The notes under the pieces were generated by a model. It did not search any database. It had not been told where the DNA came from and saw nothing but the letters and a program-made list of their open reading frames with translations. Positions 1 to 11,033 of a stretch of 64,000 nucleotides of DNA are shown piece after piece. Every line of letters starts with the position of its first letter. The first letter of the stretch is position 1. This DNA is from Platanthera guangdongensis (Eukaryota > Streptophyta > Magnoliopsida > Asparagales > Orchidaceae), in assembly GCA_039583875.1 (NCBI GenBank), contig CM077163.1:232616646-232680645 (forward strand), read 5' to 3'. The translations under genes and the position numbers were made by a program.

Positions 1-1174
1 TGCGCCAACCGCCCGGGTTTGAGACCACGGGGTAGTCTCGTGTGTCTTCTAAAGAAATCCATCTATGGTCTCAAACAATCCCCTCGAGCGTGGTTTTACA
101 AGTTCAGCAAGGTTGTTCGGGACATGGGCTTCACTCGAAGTTCCGCAGACTTCTCCCTATTCACTCGACACCGGGCAACTGGAACGGTCCTTTTGCTGGT
201 TTATGTGGATGATATCCTGCTCACTGGGGATGATTCAAAGGGGATTCACGCGGTCAAACATCTTAGCACTATGTTTCAGACCAAAGACCTGGGGCATCTT
301 CGCTAATTCCTCGGTCTTGAGGTCGCACGACGTCCGGATGGGCTTGTCCTCTTCTAACGGAAGTATTGTCTTGATCTCCTCAAAGATGCTGGACAGTCGG
401 GTTGCAAGCCAGCTACTACTCCGATGGAGGCAAATCACAAGCTTTGTGCTCATGCCTCTGATGATGATCTGCCTCTCCATAACCCGGAATACTATCGACG
501 CCTTGTGGGAAAATTGATCTACATAACAGTCACGAGGCCTGATATATCGTTCGTTGTTGGGATTGTCAGTCGGTTCATGCATGCTCCCCGGGTTTCTTAT
601 CTACATGCGGTTGAACGGATTCTCTGATACCTTAAGGCAACTCTGGGTTAAGGGCTGGTTTACAAAACCTCCAACTCTACTTCAGCATTAGTTGCATATT
701 CAGATGCTGATTATGCTGGCTCCCTGGACGATTGGCGGTCCACCAGTGGATTCTGTACATATTTTGGCGGTCATCTCATTACATGGAAAAGCAAGAAACA
801 AGTGGTGGTTGCTCGGTCCTCCGCGAAAGCTGAATATCGATCGATGACATCGGTTGTCTCAGAACTCACATGACTCGAAAACCTCCTTGCTGACCTGGGG
901 GTAAAACTTCCTTCATCTGCTGTTCTATTTTGTGACAGTCAAGCGACCATGCACATTGCAAAGAATCTGGTATTTAACGAGCGCACAAAACATATCGAGG
1001 TAGACTGTCATTTTATTCGGGAGAAAGTTCAAATGAAGAAACTTGAATTAAAGCATGTACCGGGCACTGATCAAGTTGCCGACATTTTCACGAAGGCTTT
1101 ATCAAGTACCTTATTTTACCAGTGTTTGTCCAAGCTGGGTGCATATGACTTGTACGCTCCAGCTTGCGGGGGAG
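1..1174 (+). pseudogene. Copia-A pol fragment (RT and RNase H), decayed
   Basis: This is the 3' part of a Ty1-copia polyprotein. It aligns base by base with the full copy at 26223-27397, so the 5' part lies left of the window. The reverse transcriptase YVDD box is at 202-213. The RNase H region follows to about 1165 and ends in the family's GGGGGAG polypurine tract. Premature stops are visible where the full copy has sense codons: TAA at 304-306 (TAC in the other copy), TGA at about 625 (CGA) and TGA at about 871 (TGG). Two of the three fit C-to-T or G-to-A changes, as expected for methylated, silenced copies. It cannot encode a working enzyme. Confidence 0.92.
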
Positions 1175-1356
1175 TGTTAGAGAAGCCCATTTGATAAAGG
1201 CCCATTATGTATTTTTTTAATGTTATTTCTCTCTTCTCTTTAGTCCCACACCATGTATAAGACCTTCTTCTCTCTCTTCATCCTATAAATATGTATTCAT
1301 TCTTTGTATTTGATACAAGTGAACATATATACAAGGTTTCTTTTTTCATCTCTACA
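1175..1356 (+). repeat. 3' LTR of Copia-A fragment
   Basis: It starts with tgttagagaagccc directly after the polypurine tract and ends in tctaca. Over about 182 bp it is colinear with the 186-bp LTRs at 22306 and 27398 but clearly diverged from them, so this is an older insertion of the same family. Confidence 0.88.
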
Positions 1357-1403
1357 ATAATAAATATTAATTATAATCTATTTTAATTAAATGTAACAAA
1401 AAC

Positions 1404-1474
1404 GCCACCGCTGTTTTACCAAACTGTTTGTCCATTCTGAACAGCTTTGTCACCGCTATTTTACCAAACTGTTT
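1404..1474 (+). repeat. Short direct duplication, 45-bp period
   Basis: The stretch caccgct(g/a)ttttaccaaactg occurs at 1406 and again at 1451. The rest of the 1357-1574 interval between two Copia-A ends carries further short copies of ctattctcacaactcc. No gene is visible. Confidence 0.6.
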
Positions 1475-1574
1475 CTACATTGTGTACGGCTACATTCCCG
1501 CAACTCCATTCTCACAACTCTATTCTCACAACTCCTTTTGTCACCGCCACCGCCGAAACAAACTGACCATTTAT

Positions 1575-1770
1575 CAGTTCCTGTCCAAGCTGGGTGCCTA
1601 TGACTTGTACGCTCCAGCTTGCGGGGGAGTGTTGGAAAAGCCCATGTAAAGAGCCCCATGTTGGAACCCATTTAGTTTTCTTCTTCTCTCCTCGTTAGTC
1701 CAACATCATGTATATGAATCTCTTCTCTCTTTCTCCCTCCTATAAATGTGCATTCATACCTTTGAGGTTT
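1575..1770 (+). mobile_element. Second Copia-A tail: RNase H end plus partial LTR
   Basis: Positions 1579-1629 repeat the last codons of Copia-A RNase H and the GGGGGAG tract. An LTR-like sequence starts at 1630 (tgttggaaaagccc). Similarity to the family LTR fades after about 1760. It lies only about 220 bp from the first Copia-A LTR, so it is a separate truncated copy or a rearranged duplicate. Confidence 0.75.
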
Positions 1771-2280
1771 TCTCCACATACATTAATTGATATATCAAAT
1801 AATTTAAAGAAAGAAGCTTTTTATCCATATGGTGGCGATGTGAACAAACTTAGCTGCACGGGGATGCTTTGGTCACCGGGCTACCCTTTTTGTAGGTGCA
1901 CTTGGGAGTTGGGATAGGCACAATGGATTCAAATTGGTGTTTTTCCTAAATGATTGAAAATGCATTTGGTTTTTTGGATAATTCTGAAATAAAAATCAAT
2001 TTTGTGTCATTTGAAGTGATTTATGATAATTTTTTGTTTGATTGTAAACTTTCGACTCATTTCCGTTTATTTCAGAGAAATTTTCTTTTCTTTTTTAAGT
2101 AACCTTACACACAATTGTATTTTAATCGTTAGAAAAAAACAACTCTAATGATTCAAAATACCAATTTTAGCTACGCATGACACAAATATTTGTCATCCAA
2201 GCGCACCTAAAAAATTCTCTGAACAAACAATGTCCATTTTTAGTCGACAACAGTTATTCTTTTCATTCTATTACAAAAAT
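1771..2280. other. Unassigned AT-rich stretch
   Basis: AT-rich sequence without a recognisable coding region or repeat family. Confidence 0.5.
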
Positions 2281-2408
2281 AAGTAGAAATCGGGATTGTA
2301 TTTTCACTTATCCTAAACCGGGCACCACATACATATATATAGGTACATTAGCACGTGACATATCACGTGGAATACATAATCTCAATACGAAATAAAAACG
2401 AATATTCA
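2281..2408 (-). repeat. Copia-B 3' LTR
   Basis: From agtagaaatc to cgaatattca, it matches 7738-7863 almost base for base, including cacgtgacatatc(a/g)cgtgg. On the minus strand it follows the purine run gagggaggga that serves as polypurine tract. Confidence 0.85.
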
Positions 2409-2518
2409 ACTCCCTCCCTCAAGCTGGGAATATATATTGATCATTCCCAACTTGTCAATATTGTTCTTGAAGTTGTCGCTGCATAACCTTTGGTGAAAAC
2501 ATCGGCAAGCTGATCAAA

Positions 2519-5482
2519 TTATCTCACAAACGAAGTGCAGATATTCCACTTGTCGATGTGGTCTTTGATGAAGTGTCTATCAACTTCCACATATTTGGTC
2601 CTGTCATGTTGAACTGGATTGTGTGCAATGCTGATGGCTGGCTTGTTGTCACAGTAGATAGTAATAGGTTTGTTCACCTGAAGGCCCAAATCCTGGAGAA
2701 TGGTTCTCAACCACAGTCCCTCACAAACACCTTGAGCCATAGCTCTGTATTCTGCTTCAGCACTTGAGCAAGCAACCACGTTCTTCTTCTTGCTCTTCCA
2801 TGAAACCATGTTGCCTCCTACAAATGTGCAGTACCCCGTGGTTGACTTTATATCATCTTGACTACCAGCCCAATCAACATCAGTAAATACCTCAACCTCT
2901 AACGACTGATTAGTCTTGAACAGAATCCCACATCCGGGTGTCTTTTTGAGATATCGCAACACCCCTATATTACACCGACACGCGACATGCGACACGTGAT
3001 ACGACATGACACGACTCGTGACTCGTGAATTCTCAAAAAATATCATATTTCGACACGCTGGGACACACATATTAAATATTTATTTTTTATAATTATGAAA
3101 ATCCAAAACAATTTAACAAAAAATTTAAAATTAACAAATAACATATATTCAAATAAATTAAGACATGTTTAAATATTTCTCATCAAATATTCAAATGTAA
3201 AACTTAACAAGAAGTCAAAAAATGATAGAACATTAACACATTACCTCTTCTTATAGTTTTTTCACCTCAAATAGATCACTACTTAAGACTTTTACACACT
3301 TTCCAATTTCTTTTTCTCCAATGATTAACAAATGTGCTTTTACTCTTGTATATGAATTTAGAAAATCTTTTTTCACAAAAATTGTACTTCCAAGACAATG
3401 GCCTCCAGTCTCACCGTGAGTTGCTAGCTTAGAGACACGTGTGTCCGATTGAGAGGGACACGTGCGTCCGATTGAGCGTGACACGCGAGTCCCGCGTGAG
3501 TCAGCGTGTCGGACTTCCGACACAAGGGTCGAAAAGTCGGACGAGTGTCGGAGAGTCCGACACCGACACACTGGGCATTTTGAAGTGTCGGTGCTTCATA
3601 GCAACACCCTAAAGGCAGCCTGCTGATGACATAACGTAGGGGAGTGCATATACCGGCTTAGGACACCCACCGCATACGTGATATCCGGGCGAGTATGAGA
3701 CAGATATATGATCCTCCCAACCAATCGTTGGTATTTTGAGGCGTCCGGTTTCTTCCCACTAATATCTGCATCAATCTTATGATTAGCCTCAATTGGAGTG
3801 TCAACAGGAGCACACCTAAGCGTCCCAGTCTCCTCCAGAAGATCAAGAGTATACTTCCTTTGGAAAATGAAGATCCCCTGTCGGGACCTCGCAACTTCAA
3901 TTCCCAAAAAAATATTTCAGCTTTCCTAGATCCTTGACTTCAAATTCTTCGCCCAGTTGTTTTTTCAAGCATTTGATCTCATCCAAGTCATCTCCGGTAA
4001 TGATGATGTCGTCCACGTACACAATAAGGATAGAAACCAGAGCACCCTTCATCTTAATGAAGAGGGTATGATCAGCTTGACTTTGAGTATATCTAAGTCG
4101 TAGCATGGTCTTGTTAAAACACCCAAACCACGCTCTTGGAGACTGTTTCAGGTCATACAGGGAATTTAGCAGGCGACAGACCCTCCGGTTGGACTCTTTG
4201 ACATCAAGGCCAGGGGGAATATCCATATAGACCTTCTCTTCCAGATCACCATGCAGGAATGCATTCTTGACATCGAGCTGTAGTAGCTCCCATCCGCGAA
4301 TCACAACACAAGAAAGAAGCACACAGATTGAGTTCATCTTGGCAACAGGAGCAAAAGTCTCCTGGTAGTCAATGCCTTGAGCTTGGGTATATCCTCGAGC
4401 CACTAAACGAGCTTTGTATCGCTCCACCACCTCATCTTGGTTCTGTTTGACAGTGAAGACCCGACGGGATCCGACCGTTCGCTTCCCAGGGGGAAGGCTA
4501 GTGAGCCGCCATGTTTTATTTTTATCCAAGGCACTCAGTTCCTCCTCCATAGCCTGTTTCCATTCAGGTATCTGAACAGCCTCCTGACATGTCTTAGGAA
4601 TCACAATAGATGAAAGAGTGGAGATAAAGGCTTTATGAGCCTGAGATAGATGAGTATAACAAATGCATTTGGCAATGGTGTGTTTGGTGCCACCCCTTTT
4701 ACCTATAAGACGTGCAAGAGGAACACGAAGGTCATCATCTGAATCTGGAGCTGAGACGGTCACTGGTACTGGTGGAACATTCACAGTCTGCACTTGCTCA
4801 ACAGTCCCGGGACGACGTGAGTACGTGTATAATATAGGTGGAGCGGAGGTGGAAGGAGGGGAAGGGACAACAATTGGAAGAGGAGATTCAATGTTAACAA
4901 TAGGAAGAGGAGATTCGATGTCCGTCACCTCTCGTCTCCCCTTGACGAGGACGAAAGTACGACTCCCCCTCACGAAATGTGACATCCACAGTGCAATAGT
5001 AGCGCCGAGTCGGAGGTACCCTTTGGTGGTAGGGGAGTACCCAACGAAAATACACCGCAGGGAACGCGCATCAAGTTTATCACGATGCAGGGTATAAACA
5101 TGGACAAAACAGACGGAGCCAAAGATACGAAAAGCAAGATGAGAGGTGTGGACGATGTGTTGTTTGACAAGACGCGATATGGGCGTATCAAATGAGAGGG
5201 CACGAGACGGAAGACGGTTAATGAGATGAGCAGCTGTGAGAACTGCATCACCCCAGTAAGATTTGGGAAGGTGCATAGCAAGGAGTAAACACCGAGTCAC
5301 CTCCAGCAATGTCTATTCTTTCGTTCGGCCACCCCATTTTGGGTGGAAGTGTGGACGCACATGGTTTGATGTATGATGCCATTATCAGATAGATAGACCC
5401 CCAAAACACCTCGATCATCATATTCTCCACCATTATCACTACGCAACACACGAATTTTGCCACCAAATTGGTGGTTCACCAT
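2519..5482 (-). pseudogene. Copia-B pol: integrase, RT and RNase H (broken)
   Basis: On the minus strand, the integrase core is visible around 5482-5297, with RSDNGGEY (second catalytic Asp) and NGVAERKNRH (catalytic Glu). The integrase C-terminus and reverse transcriptase follow (5309-3897), with YVDDIIITGDD near 4010. RNase H carries ADS-type motifs and the EAEYRA motif near 2760. A T-run indel near 3905 shifts the frame. RNase H is interrupted at 2964/3601 by a 636-bp insertion. The reading frame also changes between the integrase segments near 5300. Domain order IN-RT-RH identifies Copia rather than Gypsy. Confidence 0.9.
2965..3600. mobile_element. Mutator-like (MULE-type) non-autonomous insertion
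   Basis: The Copia-B RNase H reading frame stops at 3601 and resumes at 2964. The intervening 636 bp is flanked by the same nine bases, gcaacaccc, at 2956-2964 and 3601-3609. A 9-bp TSD is typical of Mutator-like elements. The ends share an imperfect inverted CACCGACAC. The right half is packed with gtgtcgga / cgacac words. No transposase is encoded. The family assignment rests on TSD length and is an inference. Confidence 0.78.
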
Positions 5483-5768
5483 CTTATGAAACGTCTGAAA
5501 AAGGAAAGGACCTCACTTTTCTTTTTAAGCAGATAAACCCACGTAACGCGGGAGTGACAATCAATAAAAGTAACAAATCATTTATAACCAGATAAAGATA
5601 ACACTGGAGACGGGCCCCAAACATCAGAGTGAATAACATCAAATGGACAAAAACTAGGGATAGACAAATGACTAGTACTCTGACAGACATGTTTAGAGCG
5701 TTCACATGCATCACAAGAGAAAGACTGAATTGAAGAGGTAAAAACATGAAACAATTTAGTAAGATAAA

Positions 5769-5944
5769 GAGGCGAAGGGTGTCCAAGTCGCTGGTGCCAG
5801 CGTTGAATGTCATGTAGAGTCGAAGATCTGATGGATGAAAAAACACTGGAAGAAAAGAGGTGAAGGGTGGCCGAGTCGCTGGTGCCAGCGTTGAATGTCA
5901 TGTAGAGTCGGAGATCTGGTGGATGGAAAAGCACTGGAAGAAGA
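5769..5944. repeat. 88-bp tandem duplication in Copia-B
   Basis: Two adjacent copies start at 5769 (gaggcgaagggtgtcc) and 5857 (gaggtgaagggtggcc), both containing tggtgccagcgttgaatg. The period of 88 is not a multiple of three, so the duplication shifts the reading frame in the pre-integrase zinc region (HQRLGHPS motif present twice). Confidence 0.85.
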
Positions 5945-7356
5945 CTGGTCCAGCAAGTACAGTCCACCAACGTTCCTAACACTGCTAAGCGTCTGCCTCG
6001 TATCCAGATCCTGAAATACACAAACATCAGGAAATGTCACAGAACAGTTTAAAGAAGTAGTTAAGTGACTATTGGAAAGCAAATTGCGAGAAAAAGACGG
6101 GACATGCAAAACAGAGGACAGTGATAGGTCGGGAGAACAAGTGACAGTCCCTTTACTAGCGATGACGGAGAGAGAGCCATTAGCAGCAATAACCTTATCA
6201 CGACCAAAAAGAGTAGTATAAGAGGTAAAACCTGAGACAGAACCAGTCATGTGATCGGTCGCACCCGAGTCAATAATACACTCGGAAGGTGAGGAGGACA
6301 CAACATGAGCACTGGAGAGACTCGAAGTAGCAACAACATCATGAGAACCAACAGTAGGAGAGTCAGTGTGGGGCGCAGCATGCGTCGGAGAGCATCTAAC
6401 TCAACAGCAGACAGTCCGCCAGAGGTGTCCTCCCGAACCTCAGTAGAGTGTGCAGAAAACCGAGTACGATCGCCAGACTGACGGTCACCACCACGGTGCC
6501 CACCGCGACCCCGAGCATTAGAACCTCGACCAGCAGGGGCAAGGTGAAGATGTAAACAAAAACATGAGTCCCTGGTATAACCCTTCTTCCCACAGTAGCT
6601 ACAAAGAGGAGGCCCGCGTGAAGCCGCAACAAGCACAGAATGATCAGTAGCAGGAGCGGCACCAATAGTACCACGACGATTCTCATCATTGAGGAGCATG
6701 CTGAAGGCCTCCCGAAGAGAGGGAAGTGGCTCACGATGGAGAACATGCAAGCGAACAACATCAAACTTCATGTTGAGCCCCATAAGGAAGACGTGGACAC
6801 GAAAACGATCTTTGTCTTTCTGAAGTGTCAGCGCATCAGCAGTACAAGCAGCCGTAAAAGTATTGAAGAAGTCCAGTTCCTGATAGAGACGTTCAACTCG
6901 GAATAGTAGGCAGAAACAGACATAGGGTCCTGCTTCAGCTCCAGAACACGGTGAGTGAGCTCATACACTTGTATCGAACTTCCGGCCTGAGAGTTGGTAT
7001 CACGGGCCCTTGTCCAAAAATCATAAGCAGAGTCCAACAACATATAACTGCGATACACCTGAGGGGACATCAAATGTAGTAACCACGAGACAACCAACGA
7101 ATTGTCTGAATCCCATTTTCTCCATGAGGGATCGACACGGGGTGGCTTAACGGTGGTACCATCAATGAGTCCATATAGCTGGTGACTGCGAATAACATGT
7201 TGGGCCGCCCTGGACCATTACAGATAATTTGTGTCATGCAAGACAACAATAGTAATCTTCAATGAGCCAGTGTCCATGACTTCGCGGAGGATCGCCAGAG
7301 GAACCAGGAAGAGTACCAGATTGAGGACTAGGGGAGATGTCAGATTGATCCTCCAT
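5810..7356 (-). pseudogene. Copia-B gag and protease (frameshifted)
   Basis: The minus-strand ATG at 7356 opens a Copia gag reading frame that shifts near 7230 and continues through 7097-6828. A CCHC zinc knuckle (CSYCGKKG...) lies near 6600. The protease motif IIDSGATDHM is near 6280-6250. Glycine/arginine-rich sequence precedes a further frameshift near 6390. Gag would form the particle and protease would process it; several breaks make this copy inactive. Confidence 0.85.
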
Positions 7357-7724
7357 CAGAGAGAATGCAAATCTCGCAGCAAACAAAAGCACAGCCTACA
7401 GGTGTCCCTTAGATCTCGATGCCGAAAGGAACACCGGAGGATGTGAGCACAGTGTCTCCGGAAGCCCCCTTGGAGGACAAAACAACCGACTGGATCAGAA
7501 GAAGAGAGATGCGGAGGCGGCTGGATCGACTGGAGCGGCTGGTGTGGGAGGCGACTAGAGCAGCTGCTACGGGAGGATACGGAGCCAGGGACACCAGGCG
7601 AGCGGTGCAGGATCGTGATCAGAAGTGGGATCGGCTACGCCAGCGCGCGATCGGAGGAGCGACGGTGCGGCTGGAGTGCGAGCGACGATGCAGGATCGGG
7701 AAATCGGCGGAATCGCAAACCCTC

Positions 7725-7737
7725 GCCTCAGATACCA
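7725..7737 (-). promoter_or_regulatory. Copia-B primer-binding site
   Basis: On the minus strand this reads tggtatctgaggc, one or two bases from the plant initiator-Met tRNA complement tggtatcagagc used by many Copia elements. It sits immediately inside the 5' LTR. Confidence 0.8.
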
Positions 7738-7863
7738 AGTAGAAATCAGGATTGTATTTTCACTTACCCTAACCGGGCATCACATACATATATATTGGTA
7801 CATTAGCACGTGACATATCGCGTGGAATACATAATCTCAATACGAAATAAAAACGAATATTCA
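7738..7863 (-). repeat. Copia-B 5' LTR
   Basis: Near-identical to 2281-2408 (differences include cttaccc/cttatcc and cgcgtgg/cacgtgg). It lies next to the primer-binding site. Confidence 0.85.
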
Positions 7864-9372
7864 ACTAAATATAGGTCAGATACCTTATCAACATATACCC
7901 TTCCTCCAACCAAGGTATTTTTTTGCATTCTACATGCTGAAGTAGCCTCATTTTAAGTCCCAAATTGCGCTGTGAATTTCAGATATCGGTTGCGGAAACA
8001 CCTAATAGATGTAACCGAGATCTTTAGCCAGCTCAACGGGGAGAAGACGCGCCGCCTCGCCAAGCTCATCTATCTTGTCCTGCTTCTCTTTCTATCTCTG
8101 TTCTGGTATGCATGTGATTGGATCTCATGGAGACAGCCCCACCTATTTTAAGCATTTAACTTATAATTCTTCGCAGGATGATATGGAGCGTGTTGGAGGA
8201 TGACTAGTCGCAAATATCCGCCATCGATCCACTTACTAAGCTCAGGAATTGCGTGCAATCCAACTAGTCCACCGACCGAAGGTCAGAGAATTGCTTGGTA
8301 TTGTTTTTTGATGAAGAGCTGATGTATCAATATTATTTAGCTCCACAAAGTTCTGGGATTAATTGAAAGGTGAGTTGAGCATAGTTTTTTCGATCTCCTT
8401 CGCCCGCAGTTTGAAAACCATAAATTTCTATGAATCGGCGTTACTTATATTTTCAGTCATTGAAGAAAATGAATATAGCCAATTTCTTTCAACAAACTGT
8501 GTGGGATTGAACTTTTTTTATTGAATTAGATTTGGTTTAGGGTTTGAAAAGTTGCGAAAACCAGTTAGTTTCCATTCAATTCAACACACCTCTTGGAAGA
8601 TGATCAAGCATATCTTATATGGTCCTGATCAATTTCAGATCAAACCGAATCGTGCCTTGACTTGACGGATGTGATGAATGATCTTGTAGTAAAAATGATA
8701 GCAGCTGAGATAATTTCAAGTTATTTAGAACCCTGTTTGTTTGGGAGTATTTTGTTCGCATAAATATTATTGCTTGACCGTTTGAATAGGCCTCCATTTG
8801 GAGCTACCAATTCCCCAAAATGTCATTTTATGTTTGATTTCAATCGTAGAGAGGGAGCTTCATTCAAGAACATACTCTTTTATCTTGACTTCTAACAGCT
8901 CCATCCATCTTCAACTACCGCAACCCACCTAAACAAATCCTTAGTCCTTACACAAGTGTTTAGAAAAAAAAAGATATAAATTGATATAGTACAATTAAGA
9001 TGAAATGAAGATTTGCAACATGATAATAAATTGATAAATAAGTGAATTATACAGGTGAATATGGTGATATTGATTAACATTTCATAACATTCATGCACAA
9101 AAAGTCTACCTCAGATATTTGTAATTTCAAAATTAAAAGAGGGTAACCTGTAATTTTACAAGCTTAGAGGGGGAGGATCATGTAATTGCACAAAAAGACT
9201 ACTTCGGATATTTGTAACTTTAGAAACTTACAGGCTATGCTAGTTTTTGATTGCGTGATTATTCTAAGCACACCCTCATGTATTGAGTTTTCACTAGTTT
9301 TTATTAAGGATGTTGTTATTAACAATTAACAAACCCTTTTTCGCTGCTAGCAAACCATTATTTTTGAAAATG
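7864..9372. other. Mostly unassigned; one possible coding fragment near 7990-8090
   Basis: Positions 7990-8090 are less AT-rich and read in one frame as a basic, leucine-rich peptide (…LNGEKTRRLAKLIY…), which could be an exon remnant; I do not recognise it. At 9090-9240 the phrase cacaaaaag(t/a)ctac…gatatttgtaa occurs twice. The rest is AT-rich, without gene evidence. Confidence 0.4.
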
Positions 9373-9387
9373 ACTATTTGAAAACCA

Positions 9388-9917
9388 AGCGGATTGGTTG
9401 AAGTGGGGAGGCGCGTCAGGGATCTTATGTGATCGTAAAGTACCACTAAAACTTAAGGGCAAGTTTTACCGTACTGCAATTAGACCCGCGATGCTCTATG
9501 GTTCTGAGTGTTGGGCAGTGAATTGTGTACATGAGCAAAAAATGGGAGTTGCGGAGATGAGAATGCTTAGGTGGATGTGGACACACGATATTGGATAAAA
9601 TTAGGAATGAAAGTATCAGGGATATGACAGGAGTACCACCAATTGCAAAGAAGATGCGAGAAGCTCGTCTAAGATGGTTTGAACACGTACAAAGGAGACC
9701 ATTAGAGGCACCTGTTAGACGTTGTTAGAGTCTAGTCACTAGGCATGTTAAACGAGGGAGGGGTAGACCAATAAAGACTTGGAATGAAACTGTAAGGAAA
9801 GACATGATATACTTAGGCATTAGTGAGATTATGACAAAAGATAGGGCACAATGGCGACAAAAGTTCCATATAGCCGACCCCACTATAGTGGGATATGGGC
9901 TTGAGTGTTGTTGTTGT
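9388..9917 (+). mobile_element. RTE-type LINE, 5'-truncated, with 15-bp TSD
   Basis: It encodes the C-terminal end of a plant RTE-clade reverse transcriptase protein (KVPLKLKGKFYRT, MLYGSECWA, RMLRWM motifs), with a stop and frameshift after about 9598. It ends in the TTG-repeat tail typical of RTE elements. Identical 15-bp flanks, actatttgaaaacca, lie at 9373-9387 and 9918-9932. This shows insertion by target-primed reverse transcription with 5' truncation. Confidence 0.9.
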
Positions 9918-9932
9918 ACTATTTGAAAACCA

Positions 9933-10074
9933 TTTTGTTATTAGCAAATCAACCATTTTTTTTTTAAAAAAACGCACAATCATAAACTAAGTTGCATCCA
10001 TTAATTCAATATTATTGGAGCTTGTTGTTTGTAATATCTACATTACACAATATCTAAGTTTCCCCCTTCATCAG
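9933..10074. other. Presumed intron upstream of the ENT remnant
   Basis: It contains a 15-nt T/A homopolymer stretch and ends in tttcccccttcatcag, a good polypyrimidine tract and 3' splice acceptor immediately before the ENT-coding exon. Confidence 0.4.
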
Positions 10075-10353
10075 ATACATGCATACACTTCTCTTCTCCG
10101 GGCATTTAAGGCTAAATCAGATACTCTCACTTGGGTATTCTTTCATGCACAGTTTAATTCACATAGAATGACTACCTGACAGTTTTTTTTATCTTCCCTG
10201 CCTATTCTATCAACATGATACCTGAAATTAACTCTCTAGGAGAAGGAAGAGCTAATAACTGAATTAAGAAAAGTGCTAAAAGTATCCGATACAGAACATC
10301 GAGAACTATTGAGCTTGGTTAATGCAGATGACATAATTAGAAGGAAAAATTAG
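10075..10353 (+). pseudogene. ENT-domain (EMSY-like) gene remnant, two exons
   Basis: Exon 10075-10134 encodes LLRAFKAKSDTLTW. After a 105-bp GT-AG intron (donor gtattc, acceptor ctctag), exon 10240-10353 encodes [19 protein letters not shown], then VNADDIIRR and a stop. These are hallmarks of the ENT domain of plant EMSY-like (EML) chromatin proteins, which normally continue into an Agenet/Tudor domain. Compared with the family pattern as I recall it, about five residues are missing near the start of the first exon, and the protein stops right after the ENT core. No Agenet exon is seen downstream. It is probably a truncated duplicate; a functional short gene is less likely. Confidence 0.78.
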
Positions 10354-10379
10354 CCTTCGGTGTTCCACCCTGTAAGAAA

Positions 10380-10640
10380 TATCTGCGTCTAATCACCGGA
10401 GGTAAGGAAATCCCGGGCTGCAGCGACGTGCGAGGAGAACGGCTGCTATCATGATAAAGAAGAAAGGCGAGCCTCCTCCAGCAGCGGCAGCGTTCTAATC
10501 GCCGGTGGAGTGGCAGAATCGCAAGCGGCGAATGGCGTCGAGGAATCGCGGGTTGTGGATGTCGCCGAAGAGGAACGCGGGCTGCGGGATGGAGAATGGG
10601 GAGAATTGGGACCGAACCCTAATTGGTTTGCTAGCATAAA
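10380..10640. other. GC-rich island, possible minus-strand first exon
   Basis: It is GC-rich against AT-rich surroundings. On the minus strand it reads from an aattagggttc leader, common at the start of plant transcripts, into an ATG at 10637 and a 62-codon Ser/Pro/Thr-rich frame. No domain is recognised and no splice partner was found. Confidence 0.3.
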
Positions 10641-10806
10641 TTTTTTAGTAGGGAAAAATTAGGAAAAGTGATAAATCAGATTTTTTTTGGTTTGGGACAA
10701 TAAAAAAGAGTTTGCTAATAACAACAGTCTTTATTAATTGGGCGGAATGGTGTGACCGTTATGCCTAATCTATTCTGATGACATGTTAGAACAATAACAT
10801 ACATTC

Positions 10807-11033
10807 ATGCATAAAAAGACCTCCCACCCCCTAAAGATTTTTACTCCAAGGGAGATATGTTTGTGCGTGGACATTATCAAATCTAAATATTGGGAGGAGG
10901 TTTTTGTAATTTCGAAAATTAGAGGGGTGCAGGCTATAATTAGAGGGGTGCAAGCTATAATTAGGAGCTATGTTACACAATGTGTAACATTTAAATCCCG
11001 AAATACCCTCATAAAAACATTTTTCAGGGCTTA
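10807..11033. repeat. Short tandem and MITE-like sequence
   Basis: The phrase attagaggggtgca(g/a)gctataa is tandemly repeated at about 10919-10961. The wording (aaaaagacctcc…gggaggagg…gtaatttc) resembles 9090-9240 and is loosely inverted around 10870. It is probably a decayed MITE. Confidence 0.4.

Larger units (their letters stand above)
2281..7863 (-). mobile_element. Copia-B LTR retrotransposon, degenerate, with nested insertion
   Basis: This is a complete but decayed Ty1-copia element read on the minus strand. Order along the minus strand: 5' LTR (7863-7738), primer-binding site (7737-7725), gag, zinc knuckle, protease, integrase, reverse transcriptase, RNase H, polypurine tract (about 2411-2425) and 3' LTR (2408-2281). 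All domains are present, but frameshifts, an 88-bp tandem duplication and a 636-bp Mutator-like insertion break the polyprotein. The LTRs are short (about 127 bp). No clean TSD could be assigned, so outer edges are good only to a few bases. Confidence 0.9.
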
